Shown here one piece after another: positions 1-8,800 of a stretch of DNA of 34,322 nucleotides. Position 1 is the first letter of the stretch. Each line of letters opens with the position of its first letter. Position numbers and translations under genes: made by a program. The DNA is from Rhodovibrionaceae bacterium (GTDB lineage Bacteria; Pseudomonadota; Alphaproteobacteria; Kiloniellales; DSM-21159), in assembly GCA_028285215.1 (NCBI GenBank), contig JANQPZ010000003.1:1-34322 (forward strand), written 5' to 3'. Below the pieces are notes generated by a model. That model saw only the letters and a list, made by a program, of their open reading frames with translations. It did not search any database and was not told the DNA's origin.

Positions 1-1272
1 GGCAGCCATGCCGTGCTCGCGCACGCCGTAGTGGATGTAGCTGCCGACGAAGTCGTCGCGGGTGACCACCTGCATGCCGGCGGCCTTCGTCCCGTTCGAG
101 CCGGTCAGGTCGGCCGAGCCGCCGACCAGCTCGGGCAGGGCCCCGGCCAATGCGTTCAGAACCTTCTGCGAGGCGACGCGGGTGGCGACCGAGGGAGCTT
201 CGGCGACGATCTCCTGCTTGAACGCAGCGATAATCTGCTCGAGGTCTTCCGGCAGCTCGCCCGAAAGGCGGCGTTTCAGTTCGGATTGATCGGCGGCCGG
301 AGCGGCGGCGAGGCGGGCATCCCAGGCTGCGGACAGACCGGCCCCCTTTGCGCCGACGGCGCGCCAGGCCGCCAGAATGGCGTCTGGTACGACGAAGGGC
401 GCGGCCTCCCAGCCCAGCTCGCTGCGCGCGGCTGCAATCTCCGCGTCGCCGAGGGGCGCGCCGTGGGTCGCGGCCGTGCCCTGCTTGTTCGGGGCGCCGA
501 AGCCGATCACGGTCTTGCAGGCGATCAGCGAGGGCTTGTCGCTCGTCTGCGCCGCGGCGATCGCGGCCGCCACCGCGGCCGGGTCGTGACCGTCGACCTG
601 CTGCGTCTCCCATCCGCAGGCTCGAAAGCGCGCGATCTGATCGTCGGAACAGGACAGATCGGTCCCGCCGTCGATGGAGATCGCGTTGTCGTCGAACAAC
701 ACGATCAGCTTGTCGAGCCTGAGATGTCCGGCGAGGCTGATCGCCTCGTGGCTGATGCCCTCCATCAGGCAGCCGTCGCCGACCAGGCAGTAGGTGTAGT
801 GGTCGACGAGCTCTTTGCCGAAGCGTGCCGCCAGCATGCGCTCGGCCAGCGCCATGCCGACGGCATTGCCCAAACCCTGACCGAGCGGACCGGTCGTGGT
901 TTCCACGCCCGCCGCATGGCCGTACTCCGGGTGGCCCGCGGTGCGGCTTCCGAGCTGGCGGAAGTTCGCCAGTTCCTCGATCGGCATGTCCTCGTAGCCG
1001 GTGAGATGCAGCAGGCTGTAGAGCAGCATCGAACCATGGCCGGCCGAGAGCACGAAGCGATCCCGGTCGGCCCAGTCCGGGCGCTGGGGATCGAATCGCA
1101 GGAACTGGCTGAAGAGGACGGTCGCAACGTCGGCCATGCCCATCGGCATGCCGGGATGTCCGCTGTTGGCTTTCTGAACGGCGTCCATAGACAGGGCCCG
1201 GATGGCGTTGGCCATAGCGGTCAGGTCGGTGCCGTGGGCAGTTGGGTCGAAATCGTGGCGCGTCTCGGCCAC
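1..1272 (-). CDS. tkt: Transketolase, C-terminal part missing (window edge)
   Basis: Thiamine-diphosphate enzyme of the pentose phosphate pathway or Calvin cycle that moves two-carbon units between ketose and aldose phosphates. The 424 visible codons cover the N-terminal pyrophosphate-binding domain and the start of the middle domain. After the start come [21 protein letters not shown] and [18 protein letters not shown]. The TPP/Mg motif GDGCLMEG is followed about 30 residues later by DDNAISIDG, and [20 protein letters not shown] is the family signature. The start is GTG at 1272, because AGGAGG lies 5 bases upstream; an in-frame ATG at 1215 has no such site. The remaining roughly 240 residues of a normal 660-residue transketolase lie left of the window. 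It is divergent from the zapA cluster; in many alphaproteobacteria gap and pgk follow tkt, but that part is not visible. Confidence 0.96.
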   Translation of the reverse strand, partial: MAETRHDFDPTAHGTDLTAMANAIRALSMDAVQKANSGHPGMPMGMADVATVLFSQFLRFDPQRPDWADRDRFVLSAGHGSMLLYSLLHLTGYEDMPIEELANFRQLGSRTAGHPEYGHAAGVETTTGPLGQGLGNAVGMALAERMLAARFGKELVDHYTYCLVGDGCLMEGISHEAISLAGHLRLDKLIVLFDDNAISIDGGTDLSCSDDQIARFRACGWETQQVDGHDPAAVAAAIAAAQTSDKPSLIACKTVIGFGAPNKQGTAATHGAPLGDAEIAAARSELGWEAAPFVVPDAILAAWRAVGAKGAGLSAAWDARLAAAPAADQSELKRRLSGELPEDLEQIIAAFKQEIVAEAPSVATRVASQKVLNALAGALPELVGGSADLTGSNGTKAAGMQVVTRDDFVGSYIHYGVREHGMAA

Positions 1273-1632
1273 TGTGTCCTCCTGGTTGCTTCGCGCAACT
1301 GCGCCGTGGGACGCGCTGCAGCGGGCGTGGTGTATCAAGACTTCGGTCCGCGGCCAGGTCGTTGCCGGGCGATCCTCCGCCGGTCGCAGGCGCTTGGAAA
1401 CGCCGGGCAGAGTTGGGGGTAGGGGGCGCCGTCGGGCCGCAGTGCTTCCCGGCAACAGGGGTGCAGTTGGGCTGCGACCGGCCTCCTCCGGAATGCGGCG
1501 CACAATGCCCAGGGCGTTTGTGCCGGTCAACCGCGCAACGCCGCGAAAGAGTTGTATCTTTGCGAACGTCTGTCGAACTGTATGCAGGAACGTTGACCCT
1601 GGACCGTCGCTCTGCGTAGCTTGGCCGCTGCC
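1273..1632. other. Divergent intergenic region tkt / zapA cluster
   Basis: This 360-base gap separates the minus-strand transketolase from the plus-strand zapA cluster, so it must hold promoters for both. The only clear sites are the transketolase Shine-Dalgarno (reverse complement of 1278-1283) and a candidate promoter near 1593. I see no convincing ORF with its own ribosome site, and no tRNA or repeat. The open frames crossing it are continuations of antisense frames of tkt. Confidence 0.5.
1593..1622 (+). promoter_or_regulatory. Candidate promoter for the zapA cluster
   Basis: TTGACC (1593-1598) is followed after 18 bases by TAGCTT (1617-1622), just ahead of the first gene of the cluster. 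The -35 match is good and the -10 match weak. It would put transcription start almost on the ATG at 1633, so either the message is nearly leaderless or the true promoter lies further up. Confidence 0.3.
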
Positions 1633-1866
1633 ATGACGGATCTCGACGAAGCCAACCGCCGCCTGGAAGCGGCCCTGACCCGCCTCGACCGGGCGGTTGC
1701 CACGCGACTGGAGGGCGATGTCCGGCCGGATGCGGCGCAGAGCGAGGTGGCAGCAGCCCTGGCCGAAGCGCAGCAGGAGTCCAAACGTCTGCGGCAATTG
1801 TCGGGCGATGTGTCGCGGCGCCTGGATGCGGCCATCGCGCGTCTCGACCAGGTGTTGGAAGGCTAG
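1633..1866 (+). CDS. Small coiled-coil protein upstream of zapA (DUF4164-like)
   Basis: A 77-residue, Ala/Arg/Glu-rich protein, almost certainly one or two long helices: heptad-like leucines run through [17 protein letters not shown] and [17 protein letters not shown], with no Cys, no signal peptide and no membrane segment. Alphaproteobacteria often carry a short coiled-coil protein (DUF4164) directly before zapA, and size, composition and position fit. No biochemical role is established that I know of; the neighbourhood suggests a link to Z-ring assembly (inference). It ends 6 bases before zapA, so the two are probably co-translated. The ATG at 1633 was chosen; a TTG at 1621 is possible. Neither has a strong ribosome site. 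Confidence 0.7.
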   Translation: MTDLDEANRRLEAALTRLDRAVATRLEGDVRPDAAQSEVAAALAEAQQESKRLRQLSGDVSRRLDAAIARLDQVLEG

Positions 1867-1872
1867 AGAGGC

Positions 1873-2205
1873 ATGGCGCAGCTTGCCGTTACGATCAATG
1901 GGCGGAGCTATCAGATCGGCTGCGAAGACGGTCAGGAGCAGCATCTGCTTGGCCTGGCGAACTACGTCGACGCTCGGGTGCGTGAACTCTCGGCCTCTGT
2001 TGGCCAGGTCGGCGAGGCGCGGCTGCTGGTCATGGTCAGCCTTTTGATCGCGGACGAACTGGCAGAGGCGAGCGGCCGCGTTCAGGATTTGCAGACTGCG
2101 GCGAGCGGCGGCAGTGCGATCGAAGCGGAGGCTGCGACCGCGGAGCGACTGGAGCGTGCGGCGCGACACCTGGATTCGCTGGCTGCCCGCTTGGAAGCCG
2201 GCTGA
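1873..2205 (+). CDS. zapA: Cell division protein ZapA
   Basis: Small cytoplasmic protein that bundles FtsZ protofilaments and stabilises the Z-ring. The 110 residues show the family layout. The N-terminal globular part has [20 protein letters not shown], then [12 protein letters not shown], then the conserved hydrophobic segment [16 protein letters not shown] leading into a C-terminal coiled coil (residues about 60-110). AGAGAGG sits just before the ATG. As in many proteobacteria, the 6S RNA gene and 5-formyl-THF cyclo-ligase follow directly, which supports the call. The length is usual for alphaproteobacterial ZapA. Confidence 0.93.
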   Translation: MAQLAVTINGRSYQIGCEDGQEQHLLGLANYVDARVRELSASVGQVGEARLLVMVSLLIADELAEASGRVQDLQTAASGGSAIEAEAATAERLERAARHLDSLAARLEAG

Positions 2206-2221
2206 TCTCCACCTATTCTTT

Positions 2222-2405
2222 GGGTCCGCGGACTCCGCGGAGGGGGCTACGCTGCGAAGTGCGTCAGGTCATTAGATCCCTGGGGCCAATGTCAGTCTCT
2301 CGGGAGCTGTCCCTGTCGGGGTCCTGGCCTCGGCACTACGGCGCCCACCTGCTTGAAGCAGGCCACAGAGGATGATTAGCGACCAACGGCTTTCGCGGCA
2401 CCCCC
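2222..2405 (+). ncRNA. ssrS: 6S RNA (approximate ends)
   Basis: The gap between zapA and the 5-FTHF cyclo-ligase gene is the classical site of 6S RNA, which binds the housekeeping RNA polymerase holoenzyme as an open-promoter mimic. The ends of the segment can close into a stem: GGGTCCGCGGA at 2222-2232 against TTTCGCGGCACCC at 2391-2403, with one bulge. Between them lie a GC-rich 5' arm, a central region with unpaired stretches, and short internal helices such as CCTGCTTGAAGCAGG (2347-2361). The length of about 180 nt fits. The ends are estimated from the closing stem; a covariance-model search would fix them. It could be processed from the zapA transcript or have its own promoter. Confidence 0.75.
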
Positions 2406-2423
2406 ACCTGCCCCCAAGCCGGC

Positions 2424-3002
2424 ATGACTGAGGCGACAAAGGTCGACAAGGCGGCCCTGCGGAGCGAAATGGCGATGGTACGGCGGCGGGCCGCCGCCGC
2501 TGCGCCGGCCGCCGCCGAGGCCGTCCGCGAGCGGGCCCTGGCGGGACTGACCATCCCGGAAGGAGCGGTCGTGTCCGCCTACTGGCCCCTGCGCGAGGAA
2601 ATGGACCCGCGGCCCTTGATGCTTGCCCTGGTCGCCAGAGGCGCACGGCTGTGCCTGCCGGCCGTCGTCGGCGCGGAGCGGCCTCTGTCGTTTCGCGCGT
2701 GGGCGCCCGGAGACCCCCTGGTCGAGGCCCGCTTCGGCACCCACGTTCCGATCCAGTCGGCGGAAGTGCTGGTACCGGAGGTGCTGCTGGTGCCGCTGTT
2801 GGCCTTCGACCGACAGGGCTACCGTCTCGGGTACGGCGGCGGCTTCTACGATCGCACGCTCGCGGCTTTGCGCGGCGACCGGCGGGTGTCGGCCGTCGGA
2901 GTGGCCTATGCCGGGCAGGAGGTGGCCGCCGTGCCGATCGAGGCGACCGACCAGCGGCTGGATGCGCTGGTGACCGAGAGATACCTGCTGGCATTCACGT
3001 GA
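2424..3002 (+). CDS. ygfA: 5-formyltetrahydrofolate cyclo-ligase
   Basis: Converts 5-formyl-THF to 5,10-methenyl-THF using ATP, returning the storage or inhibitory folate to the one-carbon pool. The 192 residues carry the family hallmarks: basic N-terminal helix DKAALRSEMAMVRRRAAA, the SAYWPLREEMDPRPLM strand/helix, VLVPLLAFDRQGYRLGYGGG-type core and the signature GYGGGFYDR at residues 136-144, then YAGQ and D/E-rich C-terminal strand LDALVTERYL. The ATG lies 18 bases after the estimated 3' end of 6S RNA, matching the common ssrS-ygfA arrangement. It is followed 28 bases later by the YmdB-type gene. Folate genes recur in the window (folP, serC/serA supply). Confidence 0.95.
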   Translation: MTEATKVDKAALRSEMAMVRRRAAAAAPAAAEAVRERALAGLTIPEGAVVSAYWPLREEMDPRPLMLALVARGARLCLPAVVGAERPLSFRAWAPGDPLVEARFGTHVPIQSAEVLVPEVLLVPLLAFDRQGYRLGYGGGFYDRTLAALRGDRRVSAVGVAYAGQEVAAVPIEATDQRLDALVTERYLLAFT

Positions 3003-3030
3003 GTGCGCGGCCTGAAGGAGAAGAAGCGAT

Positions 3031-3861
3031 ATGCGCGTTGCGTTCCTGGGTGACATCGTAGGGCGTGCCGGCCGCAAGGCGGTGACGGAGCAGCTCCCCG
3101 GGCTCCGCCGGCAACTCGATCTCGACTTCGTGGTGGTCAACGGCGAGAACGCAGCGGGCGGCTTCGGGATCACGGAGAGCATCTGCCGGGATCTCTTCGC
3201 GGCCGGCGTGGATGCGGTCAGCGGCGGCAACCACTCCTGGGATCAACGCGAGGCGCTGTCCTTCATCGAACGCGAACCCAGGTTGTTGCGGCCGGTGAAC
3301 TACCCTGCCGGCACGCCTGGACGCGGAGCCGCAGTCTTCGAGGCCCGGCGGGGACGCAAGATCCTGCTGATCAACGTCATGGGCCGGCTGTTCATGGACC
3401 CGTTGGACGACCCCTTCGCGGCGGTCGAGCGGGAGCTCTCGCGTCACACGCTGGGGGCGACTGCGGACTTCATCCTGGTCGACGTCCATGCGGAGGCCAG
3501 CAGCGAGAAGATGGCCATGTCCCATGTGCTGGACGGTCGGGTTTCCCTGGTGGTGGGAACACACACCCACGTCCCGACAGCCGATGCCATGATCCTGGAG
3601 GGAGGCACGGCCTATCAAACCGACGCCGGCATGTGCGGCGACTACGATTCGGTTATCGGTGTGCAGAAGGCCGGTTCGATCCTTCGCTTTACGAAGAAGC
3701 TGCCAACCGAACGCATGCAGCCGGCCGACGGTCCCGCCACGCTCTGCGGCGTCTTTGTGGAAACCGACGATCGGACGGGTTTGGCGCGTCGGATCGAACC
3801 GCTCCGCGTCGGCGGTAAGCTGAAACAGGCCTTGCCGGAGACTGCACTGGCAGCCGAGTAG
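3031..3861 (+). CDS. YmdB/TIGR00282-family metallophosphoesterase
   Basis: A 276-residue two-metal phosphodiesterase. The family includes Bacillus YmdB, a 2',3'-cyclic-nucleotide phosphodiesterase that affects biofilm and sporulation decisions; the alphaproteobacterial substrate is not established. Visible metal ligands are the D in MRVAFLGDIVGRAGR, VVVNGENAAGGFGI, SGGNHSWD, DVHAEASSEK and VGTHTHVPTAD, all in the expected order. AYQTDAGMCGDYDSVIG is also characteristic. AAGGAG lies 10 bases ahead of the ATG. It forms a short operon with the cyclo-ligase gene (28-base gap) and is convergent with the small minus-strand gene that ends at 3964. Confidence 0.93.
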   Translation: MRVAFLGDIVGRAGRKAVTEQLPGLRRQLDLDFVVVNGENAAGGFGITESICRDLFAAGVDAVSGGNHSWDQREALSFIEREPRLLRPVNYPAGTPGRGAAVFEARRGRKILLINVMGRLFMDPLDDPFAAVERELSRHTLGATADFILVDVHAEASSEKMAMSHVLDGRVSLVVGTHTHVPTADAMILEGGTAYQTDAGMCGDYDSVIGVQKAGSILRFTKKLPTERMQPADGPATLCGVFVETDDRTGLARRIEPLRVGGKLKQALPETALAAE

Positions 3862-3963
3862 GGCTCGTGCGTGCGGAAGACTGAATCGGGATGCCGTGTG
3901 GGAATGGCCTCTGCGCCGGACCTGGGCTGCCGGGTCGGGGCCGCCGGGTCAGGGCTTTTGAGG

Positions 3964-4227
3964 CTAGATCTTTCCGGCAACGCTGAGGTAGCGGGAGATT
4001 TCTTCGCTCAGCAGGTCGTTCCGACTGGCTTGCTCGGCGGCTGCGGCGCTGGCATTGCGGGCGGCTGCAGCCGTGTCGGGTTGCGTTGCGGCACCGATGA
4101 CGGCATCCAGCGCGGCCAAGTCCGACTGCTGCGCGAAGTCTTGCACCAGCTGCGCGGCGCGATCGACATTGCCGCTGGCAAGGTCTTCGGCCAGGTCGGC
4201 CGGCAGGATCTGAGTCGGTAACGCCAT
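3964..4227 (-). CDS. Hypothetical 87-residue protein
   Basis: Unrecognised small soluble protein starting MALPTQILPADLAEDLASGN and ending in SRYLSVAGKI. It is acidic and very Ala-rich (a run AAAARNASAAAAEQ in the middle), has no Cys, signal peptide or membrane segment, and is probably all-helical. The start at 4227 is preceded by GAGGCGAG 2 bases upstream. The longer frame from 4278 is less likely. It is convergent with the ymdB-like gene and divergent from yebC. The plus-strand frame across the same bases (3871-4221) is Gly/Arg-rich like other shadow frames here, so the minus strand is preferred. Function unknown. Confidence 0.6.
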   Translation of the reverse strand: MALPTQILPADLAEDLASGNVDRAAQLVQDFAQQSDLAALDAVIGAATQPDTAAAARNASAAAAEQASRNDLLSEEISRYLSVAGKI

Positions 4228-4445
4228 CTCTCGCCTCACAGAACTTACAGCGTGCCTGGTGGATGCTTTCGGCAACACGCTGAGAGCAGAGTGCGCTCAG
4301 TTGGCTTAACGGGCGCTTAACGCAACAGGATGCGAAGGCCCGGGCCTAGGCCTTCTATCGGGCCTCGCAGCCTGCTAGAAGCGCAATCGGTACCACGAAA
4401 GGTCGTCCAGGCGACGCGATCACCAGGCTGTTATCCCGGCATGCT

Positions 4446-4475
4446 TTGTCGTCTGCTTCCGAGTCGCAATATATG
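4446..4475 (+). promoter_or_regulatory. Candidate promoter for yebC
   Basis: TTGTCG (4446-4451) is separated by 18 bases from TATATG (4470-4475), in an AT-rich patch (AATATATGGTATACC) that stands out in this GC-rich gap. Start of transcription would be about 40 bases before the yebC ATG. Other -10 registers in the same patch (TATGGT, TATACC) are possible. Confidence 0.4.
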
Positions 4476-4522
4476 GTATACCCGCAAGAATCATCCATCA
4501 GGATGTAGGACCTAAGAGAGTC

Positions 4523-5275
4523 ATGGCAGGTCATTCACAGTTTAAAAACATCATGTTCCGGAAAGGCGCGCAGGACAAGAAGCGCGCCAAGGAGTTCGCG
4601 CGGCTCAGCCGCGAAATCACCATTGCCGCCAAGTCCGGTTTGCCGGAGCCCGACAAGAACCCCCGTCTGCGTGCGGCCATCCAGGCGGCACGCGGTGCCA
4701 ACATGCCGAAGGACAATATCGAGCGGGCGATCGCCAAGGCGACCGGCGGCGACGACGGGAGCGATCTTACGGAAGTACGCTACGAAGGGTACGGTCCCGG
4801 TGGCGTGGCGGTGATCGTCGAGGCCTTGACCGACAACCGCAACCGCACGGCCTCCGAAGTGCGTGCGGCCTTTTCGAAGCATGGCGGGAACCTTGGCGAA
4901 ACCAATTCGGTCTCCTTCATGTTCAACCAGGTCGGCCAGCTGATCTTCCCGTTTGATGTCGGAAGCGCCGACGACGTCTTCGAGGCGGCCGTGGAGGCCG
5001 GTGCCGAGGACGTGGTCAGCAGCGAGGAGACTCACGAGATTCTGTGTCAGGTCGAAGCCTTCGCCGAGGTTCGTGAGTCCTTGAGCGAGCGCTTCGGGCA
5101 TCCGCGGGAGGCGGGACTGACATGGAAGCCGGCGAGCACGACGCCGATTCAGGACGAGGAGCAGGCCGGCAAGCTGGTGCGCCTGCTCGGCGTGCTGGAC
5201 GACAACGACGACGTGCAGCAGGTGGCGGCTAATTTCGAGATTGCCGACGAGGTTCTGGAGCGTCTGACCGCTTGA
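4523..5275 (+). CDS. yebC: YebC/PmpR/TACO1-family protein
   Basis: 250-residue three-domain protein of a universal family. It was long annotated as a transcriptional regulator; more recent work links the family to translation, relieving ribosome stalling on proline-rich stretches. The N-terminus [20 protein letters not shown], then [38 protein letters not shown] and [23 protein letters not shown] are diagnostic. [19 protein letters not shown] follows in domain 2. AGAGAGTC precedes the ATG. As in many bacteria it lies directly upstream of ruvC (43-base gap) and may share its transcript. The very Pro-rich TolA encoded 4 kb downstream is the kind of protein that would need stalling relief (inference only). 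Confidence 0.96.
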   Translation: MAGHSQFKNIMFRKGAQDKKRAKEFARLSREITIAAKSGLPEPDKNPRLRAAIQAARGANMPKDNIERAIAKATGGDDGSDLTEVRYEGYGPGGVAVIVEALTDNRNRTASEVRAAFSKHGGNLGETNSVSFMFNQVGQLIFPFDVGSADDVFEAAVEAGAEDVVSSEETHEILCQVEAFAEVRESLSERFGHPREAGLTWKPASTTPIQDEEQAGKLVRLLGVLDDNDDVQQVAANFEIADEVLERLTA

Positions 5276-5318
5276 GCTTCTCAGAGGCCCGGACGGACGG
5301 CAAGCGGAGGGGATCAGT

Positions 5319-5882
5319 ATGCGCGTGATCGGGCTCGATCCCGGCTTGCGCCAAACCGGTTGGGGCGTGATCGAGGCGGACGGCAGCCGCCTCGGACATG
5401 TTGCCAACGGTGTGGTGCGCTCCGACGCGACGCTCGATCTTGCCGGGCGTCTGGTTCAGTTGAAGCGGGGTATCGAGGCCGTCTTTGCGGAGTTCCTGCC
5501 GGAGCAGGCGGCGGTCGAGGAGACCCTGGCCAATCAGAACCCCGGCTCGACGCTCAAGCTCGGCATGGCCCGGGGCGTCGCGCTGTTGGTGCCGGCGCTC
5601 GCTGACATCCCGGTGGCAGAGTATCTGCCGATGATCGTCAAGAAGTCGGTGGTCGGCACCGGCCACGCCAAGAAGGATCAGGTGGAGATGATGGTGGCCC
5701 GCTTGCTGCCCGGTTGCGCGATCGCGGCGCCGGACGCTGCGGACGCGCTGGCTGTCGCCATCTGCCATGCCCACGTCGCAGCGACCGGTGCGGCCTGGAG
5801 CCGGGGCCGGACCGATCCGCTGGCGCGACGGTCGGCGACGCGGCCGGCAGCCCGGCCGACCGTGCGGCGGGCTGCGCCATGA
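5319..5882 (+). CDS. ruvC: Holliday junction endonuclease RuvC
   Basis: Dimeric, Mg-dependent resolvase that cuts four-way junctions symmetrically after RuvAB branch migration. The catalytic acidic residues are all visible: D7 in [17 protein letters not shown]67 in [12 protein letters not shown], and D139/D142 in [16 protein letters not shown]. The DNA-contacting segment [19 protein letters not shown] is also intact. At 187 residues it is slightly longer than E. coli RuvC (173), with a basic, Ala/Arg/Pro-rich tail after residue 155 that looks disordered. The stop TGA overlaps the ruvA ATG (ATGA), so the two are translationally coupled. Confidence 0.97.
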   Translation: MRVIGLDPGLRQTGWGVIEADGSRLGHVANGVVRSDATLDLAGRLVQLKRGIEAVFAEFLPEQAAVEETLANQNPGSTLKLGMARGVALLVPALADIPVAEYLPMIVKKSVVGTGHAKKDQVEMMVARLLPGCAIAAPDAADALAVAICHAHVAATGAAWSRGRTDPLARRSATRPAARPTVRRAAP

Positions 5883-6502
5883 TCGGCAAGCTCACCGGTC
5901 TGGTCGATACGGTCGAAGAAGACCGCTGCCTCCTCGACGTCGGCGGCGTCGGCTATCTGGTCTTTGCCTCGGCTCTGACGTTGGGGCGGTTGCAGCCCGG
6001 CCAGAGTGCGGCGCTGCTGATCGAGACGCACGTCCGCGAGGATCATATCCATCTTTTCGGCTTTGCCGAGCGGGGCGAGCGGGAGTGGTTCCGTTTGCTC
6101 TCGACCGTCCAGGGAGTGGGGGCGCGGGTCGCATTGGCAATTCTGTCCGTGTTGCCTCCGGATCAGCTTGCAACTGCGGTGGCTGCGCAGGACAAGGCTG
6201 CCGTCGCACGCGCCAATGGTGTCGGCCCGAAGCTGGCCGGTCGTGTCGTCTCGGAATTGAAGGACAAGGCCGGTGCGTTGGTTTTCCACGGCGGCGCTCC
6301 TGCCGTCCTGGCGAACGGTGCGGCGGCACCTGCCGGAGACGCCTTGGCGCAGCGGGCCGAGGACGCGGTCTCCGCCTTGGTCAATCTCGGCTACAAGCGG
6401 AGCGAAGCCTTCACGGCCGTTGCCTCGGCCAGCCGTGAGCTGGGCGATGAGGTGAGCCTGGACGCCTTGATCAAGGCCGGCCTTCGGGAGCTGGCGCTGT
6501 GA
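5879..6502 (+). CDS. ruvA: Holliday junction DNA helicase subunit RuvA
   Basis: Tetrameric protein that holds the Holliday junction in a square-planar form and loads RuvB. 207 residues. Domain I is the OB fold beginning [20 protein letters not shown] and continuing to [13 protein letters not shown]. Domain II is the double helix-hairpin-helix with [14 protein letters not shown] and [20 protein letters not shown] flexible Ala/Gly/Pro linker (about 139-158) follows, then the RuvB-binding domain III with [17 protein letters not shown]. The start ATG overlaps the ruvC stop. The longer upstream frame is ignored because it runs through ruvC. The ruvA stop TGA overlaps the ruvB GTG (GTGA). Confidence 0.97.
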   Translation: MIGKLTGLVDTVEEDRCLLDVGGVGYLVFASALTLGRLQPGQSAALLIETHVREDHIHLFGFAERGEREWFRLLSTVQGVGARVALAILSVLPPDQLATAVAAQDKAAVARANGVGPKLAGRVVSELKDKAGALVFHGGAPAVLANGAAAPAGDALAQRAEDAVSALVNLGYKRSEAFTAVASASRELGDEVSLDALIKAGLRELAL

Positions 6503-7599
6503 ACGACGCACGCATGGTCAGTGCCGAGTACTCCGGCGAGCAGGATGCGGCAGGCGAGCTGTCTCTCCGCCCGCAGGCCCTGGAAGACTTCGTCGGCCAG
6601 GCCCAGCTCCGCGCCAACCTGCGTGTTTTCATCGAGGCCGCCAAGGCGCGCGGCGAGGCCCTGGACCATGTGCTGTTCTTCGGGCCGCCGGGTCTCGGGA
6701 AGACCACTTTGGCGCAGATCGTGGCGCGCGAACTGGGCGTCGGGTTCCGCGCCACCAGCGGGCCGGTGATTGCGCGCGCGGGCGACCTGGCCGCGATCCT
6801 CACCAACCTGCAGCCGCGTGATGTGCTGTTCATTGACGAGATCCATCGTCTGGCGCCGGCTGTCGAAGAAATCCTCTACCCCGCCATGGAGGACTTCGAG
6901 CTCGACATCATCATTGGCGAAGGACCGGCGGCTCGGTCTGTGCGCATCGACTTGCCGCCTTTCACGCTGATCGGTGCCACGACGCGCTCGGGTTTGATTA
7001 CGCGACCGCTGCGCGAGCGCTTCGGAATTCCCCTGCGTTTGCAGTTCTACACGCCGGAGGAGTTGCAGTTGATCGTCGGCCGCGGGGCGCGCCTTCTGAA
7101 CATGCCGCTGACCGACGAAGGGGCGGGGGAGATCGCCGGCCGATCCCGCGGTACGCCGCGCGTTGCCGGCCGACTGCTGCGCCGGGTTCGCGATTTCGCT
7201 GCCGTCGAAGGTGCCGGCAAGGTGGATGCCGCCGTCGCCGATGGCGCTCTGCAGAGGCTGGAGGTCGATGCCCGCGGGCTCGATGCCATGGACCGCCGAT
7301 ATCTCGGTTGCCTGGCCCACAACTATGGTGGAGGACCGGTCGGGGCCGAGACGTTGGCGGCGGCGCTGTCAGAACAGCGCGACGTGATCGAAGAGGTGAT
7401 CGAGCCCTACCTGCTGCAGCAGGGGCTGCTGCAACGCACGCCGCGCGGGCGGATGCTGACGCGCAGCGGTTTCGACTACCTGGGCCTGGAGGCACCGCGC
7501 AGTCTTGTCGAACAGCTCGATCTCTTGACCGGCGGACCCCAGTCAGGGCAGGACGCTGCCGAGGACGTCGATCCGCCGAGCGGGGAGGAGCGAGCTTGA
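6499..7599 (+). CDS. ruvB: Holliday junction branch-migration ATPase RuvB
   Basis: AAA+ motor that pumps DNA through the RuvA-held junction. 366 residues. Walker A is GPPGLGKTT (62-70), Walker B is [10 protein letters not shown], sensor 1 lies in [20 protein letters not shown], the arginine-finger region follows, and a winged-helix domain closes the protein ([15 protein letters not shown] and YLGLE). The N-terminus [12 protein letters not shown] is typical. The start is a GTG overlapping the ruvA stop; an ATG six codons in is an alternative. About 20 extra polar residues at the C-terminus (after residue 345) are not needed for function. The stop overlaps the TTG of ybgC, tying the DNA-repair genes to the Tol-Pal operon. 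Confidence 0.97.
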   Translation: MNDARMVSAEYSGEQDAAGELSLRPQALEDFVGQAQLRANLRVFIEAAKARGEALDHVLFFGPPGLGKTTLAQIVARELGVGFRATSGPVIARAGDLAAILTNLQPRDVLFIDEIHRLAPAVEEILYPAMEDFELDIIIGEGPAARSVRIDLPPFTLIGATTRSGLITRPLRERFGIPLRLQFYTPEELQLIVGRGARLLNMPLTDEGAGEIAGRSRGTPRVAGRLLRRVRDFAAVEGAGKVDAAVADGALQRLEVDARGLDAMDRRYLGCLAHNYGGGPVGAETLAAALSEQRDVIEEVIEPYLLQQGLLQRTPRGRMLTRSGFDYLGLEAPRSLVEQLDLLTGGPQSGQDAAEDVDPPSGEERA

Positions 7600-8057
7600 G
7601 CGCGTTGCCTGGCCCAGGTCCGACGTCGGGTTGCTTCGACGACCGCGATCACCTTCTGCCCTTGCGTGTGTACTACGAGGATACAGACGCGGCCGGCATT
7701 GTGTATTACGCCAACTACCTCAAGTTTGCCGAGCGTGCGCGCAGCGAGCTGTTGCGCCTGCTGGGAATCGATCAAGTCGCTTTGCGCGACCGCGACGGAC
7801 TCGCTTTTGCAGTGCGTCGGGCCAGCGTCGACTACGTGAGCCCCGCACGATTGGAGGATCTGCTGTACGTGCGTTCCCGCCTTGTCGAGCTTGGAGGCGC
7901 CACCTTGGCGGCGCGCCAGAAGGTCGAGCGCGACGGTACGCTGCTGGCGGATATCAAGGTTTGGGTGGCCTGCCTCCGCTTGGGCGATGGCAAACCCGGC
8001 CGAATTCCGCCACAGATCCGCCAAACCCTAGCGCCATTTTGTCAACCGGAAACCTAG
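7596..8057 (+). CDS. ybgC: Tol-Pal-associated acyl-CoA thioesterase YbgC
   Basis: Hot-dog-fold 4-hydroxybenzoyl-CoA-thioesterase-like enzyme, 153 residues, nearly always the first gene of tol-pal operons. E. coli YbgC acts on acyl-CoA/acyl-ACP and associates with phospholipid synthesis enzymes. The motif [19 protein letters not shown] contains the catalytic Asp, and [10 protein letters not shown] plus [18 protein letters not shown] are family-typical. The start chosen is TTG at 7596: it overlaps the ruvB TGA (TTGA) and has GGAGGAG 5 bases upstream, which no later start matches. The much longer frame beginning in ruvB is an artefact. tolQ follows after 14 bases. Confidence 0.93.
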   Translation: MSALPGPGPTSGCFDDRDHLLPLRVYYEDTDAAGIVYYANYLKFAERARSELLRLLGIDQVALRDRDGLAFAVRRASVDYVSPARLEDLLYVRSRLVELGGATLAARQKVERDGTLLADIKVWVACLRLGDGKPGRIPPQIRQTLAPFCQPET

Positions 8058-8071
8058 GAGCGTCCCGGGAT

Positions 8072-8797
8072 ATGGAGAACGAAGCGGTTCAGGTCGTCGG
8101 CGCGGCCGCAGGCGCGCACGACTTGTCGCCGTGGGGGCTTTTCCTCATGGCCGACATCGTCGTCAAACTCGTGATGCTGATGCTCGTCGTCGCCTCGATA
8201 TGGACCTGGGCGATCATTTTCGACAAGACCGTGCGGTTGCGGAAGCTCCGCCGCCGTGCCGACCAGTTCGAAGACACTTTCTGGTCGGGCGGATCGCTGG
8301 ATCAGCTCTACGATCGCATGGGCGACAGCGCGAGTGATCCGCAGTCGTCGGTCTTCATGGCAGCGATGCGAGAGTGGCGCCGTTCGAGTGCGCGGGGCAC
8401 GCGGATCGACGGCGACCAAGGCATGGCGGTGCGCGACCGCATCGAGCGGGTGATGGACCTGACCATCGGCCGCGAGATGGAGCGGCTGGAAAAGCAGATG
8501 ACCTTTCTGGCATCGGTCGGCTCCTCAGCCCCCTTCATCGGTCTCTTCGGCACCGTCTGGGGCATCATGAATGCCTTCACCTCCATTGCGGCCGAGGCGA
8601 ACACCTCTCTGGCCGTCGTGGCGCCGGGGATTGCCGAGGCCCTCTTCGCGACTGCGCTCGGCCTCGTGGCGGCCATCCCGGCGACGATCGGCTTCAACAA
8701 GCTGAACAGCGACCTGACGCGCTACGGACAGCGTCTCGAGTCCTTTGCCGGCGAGTTCTCCGCGATCCTTTCGCGGCAGATCGAAGAGGCAGCCTAG
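8072..8797 (+). CDS. tolQ: Tol-Pal inner-membrane motor subunit TolQ
   Basis: MotA/TolQ/ExbB-family proton-channel subunit. With TolR it turns proton-motive force into TolA movement for outer-membrane constriction at the septum. 241 residues. Membrane helix 1 spans about 23-50. A long cytoplasmic loop rich in Arg and acidic residues follows (RDRIERVMDLTIGREMERLE). Helix 2 is at about 144-168 with SSAPFIGLFGTVWGIMNAF, and helix 3 at about 183-207 with PGIAEALFATALGLVAAIPA, both matching the conserved pore-lining helices. The ATG at 8072 gives the usual length; frames starting upstream run through ybgC. AGGAG lies about 12 bases ahead. tolR follows after 3 bases. Confidence 0.97.
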   Translation: MENEAVQVVGAAAGAHDLSPWGLFLMADIVVKLVMLMLVVASIWTWAIIFDKTVRLRKLRRRADQFEDTFWSGGSLDQLYDRMGDSASDPQSSVFMAAMREWRRSSARGTRIDGDQGMAVRDRIERVMDLTIGREMERLEKQMTFLASVGSSAPFIGLFGTVWGIMNAFTSIAAEANTSLAVVAPGIAEALFATALGLVAAIPATIGFNKLNSDLTRYGQRLESFAGEFSAILSRQIEEAA

Positions 8798-8800
8798 GCC

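Noticed and set aside
13-1422. 469-codon plus-strand frame at the window start
   Set aside because: Antisense to transketolase, whose TPP motifs and ribosome site are clear on the minus strand.
7308-7595. Extended YbgC start inside ruvB
   Set aside because: The extra residues are the wrong-frame reading of ruvB; the TTG at 7596 has the ribosome site and start/stop overlap.
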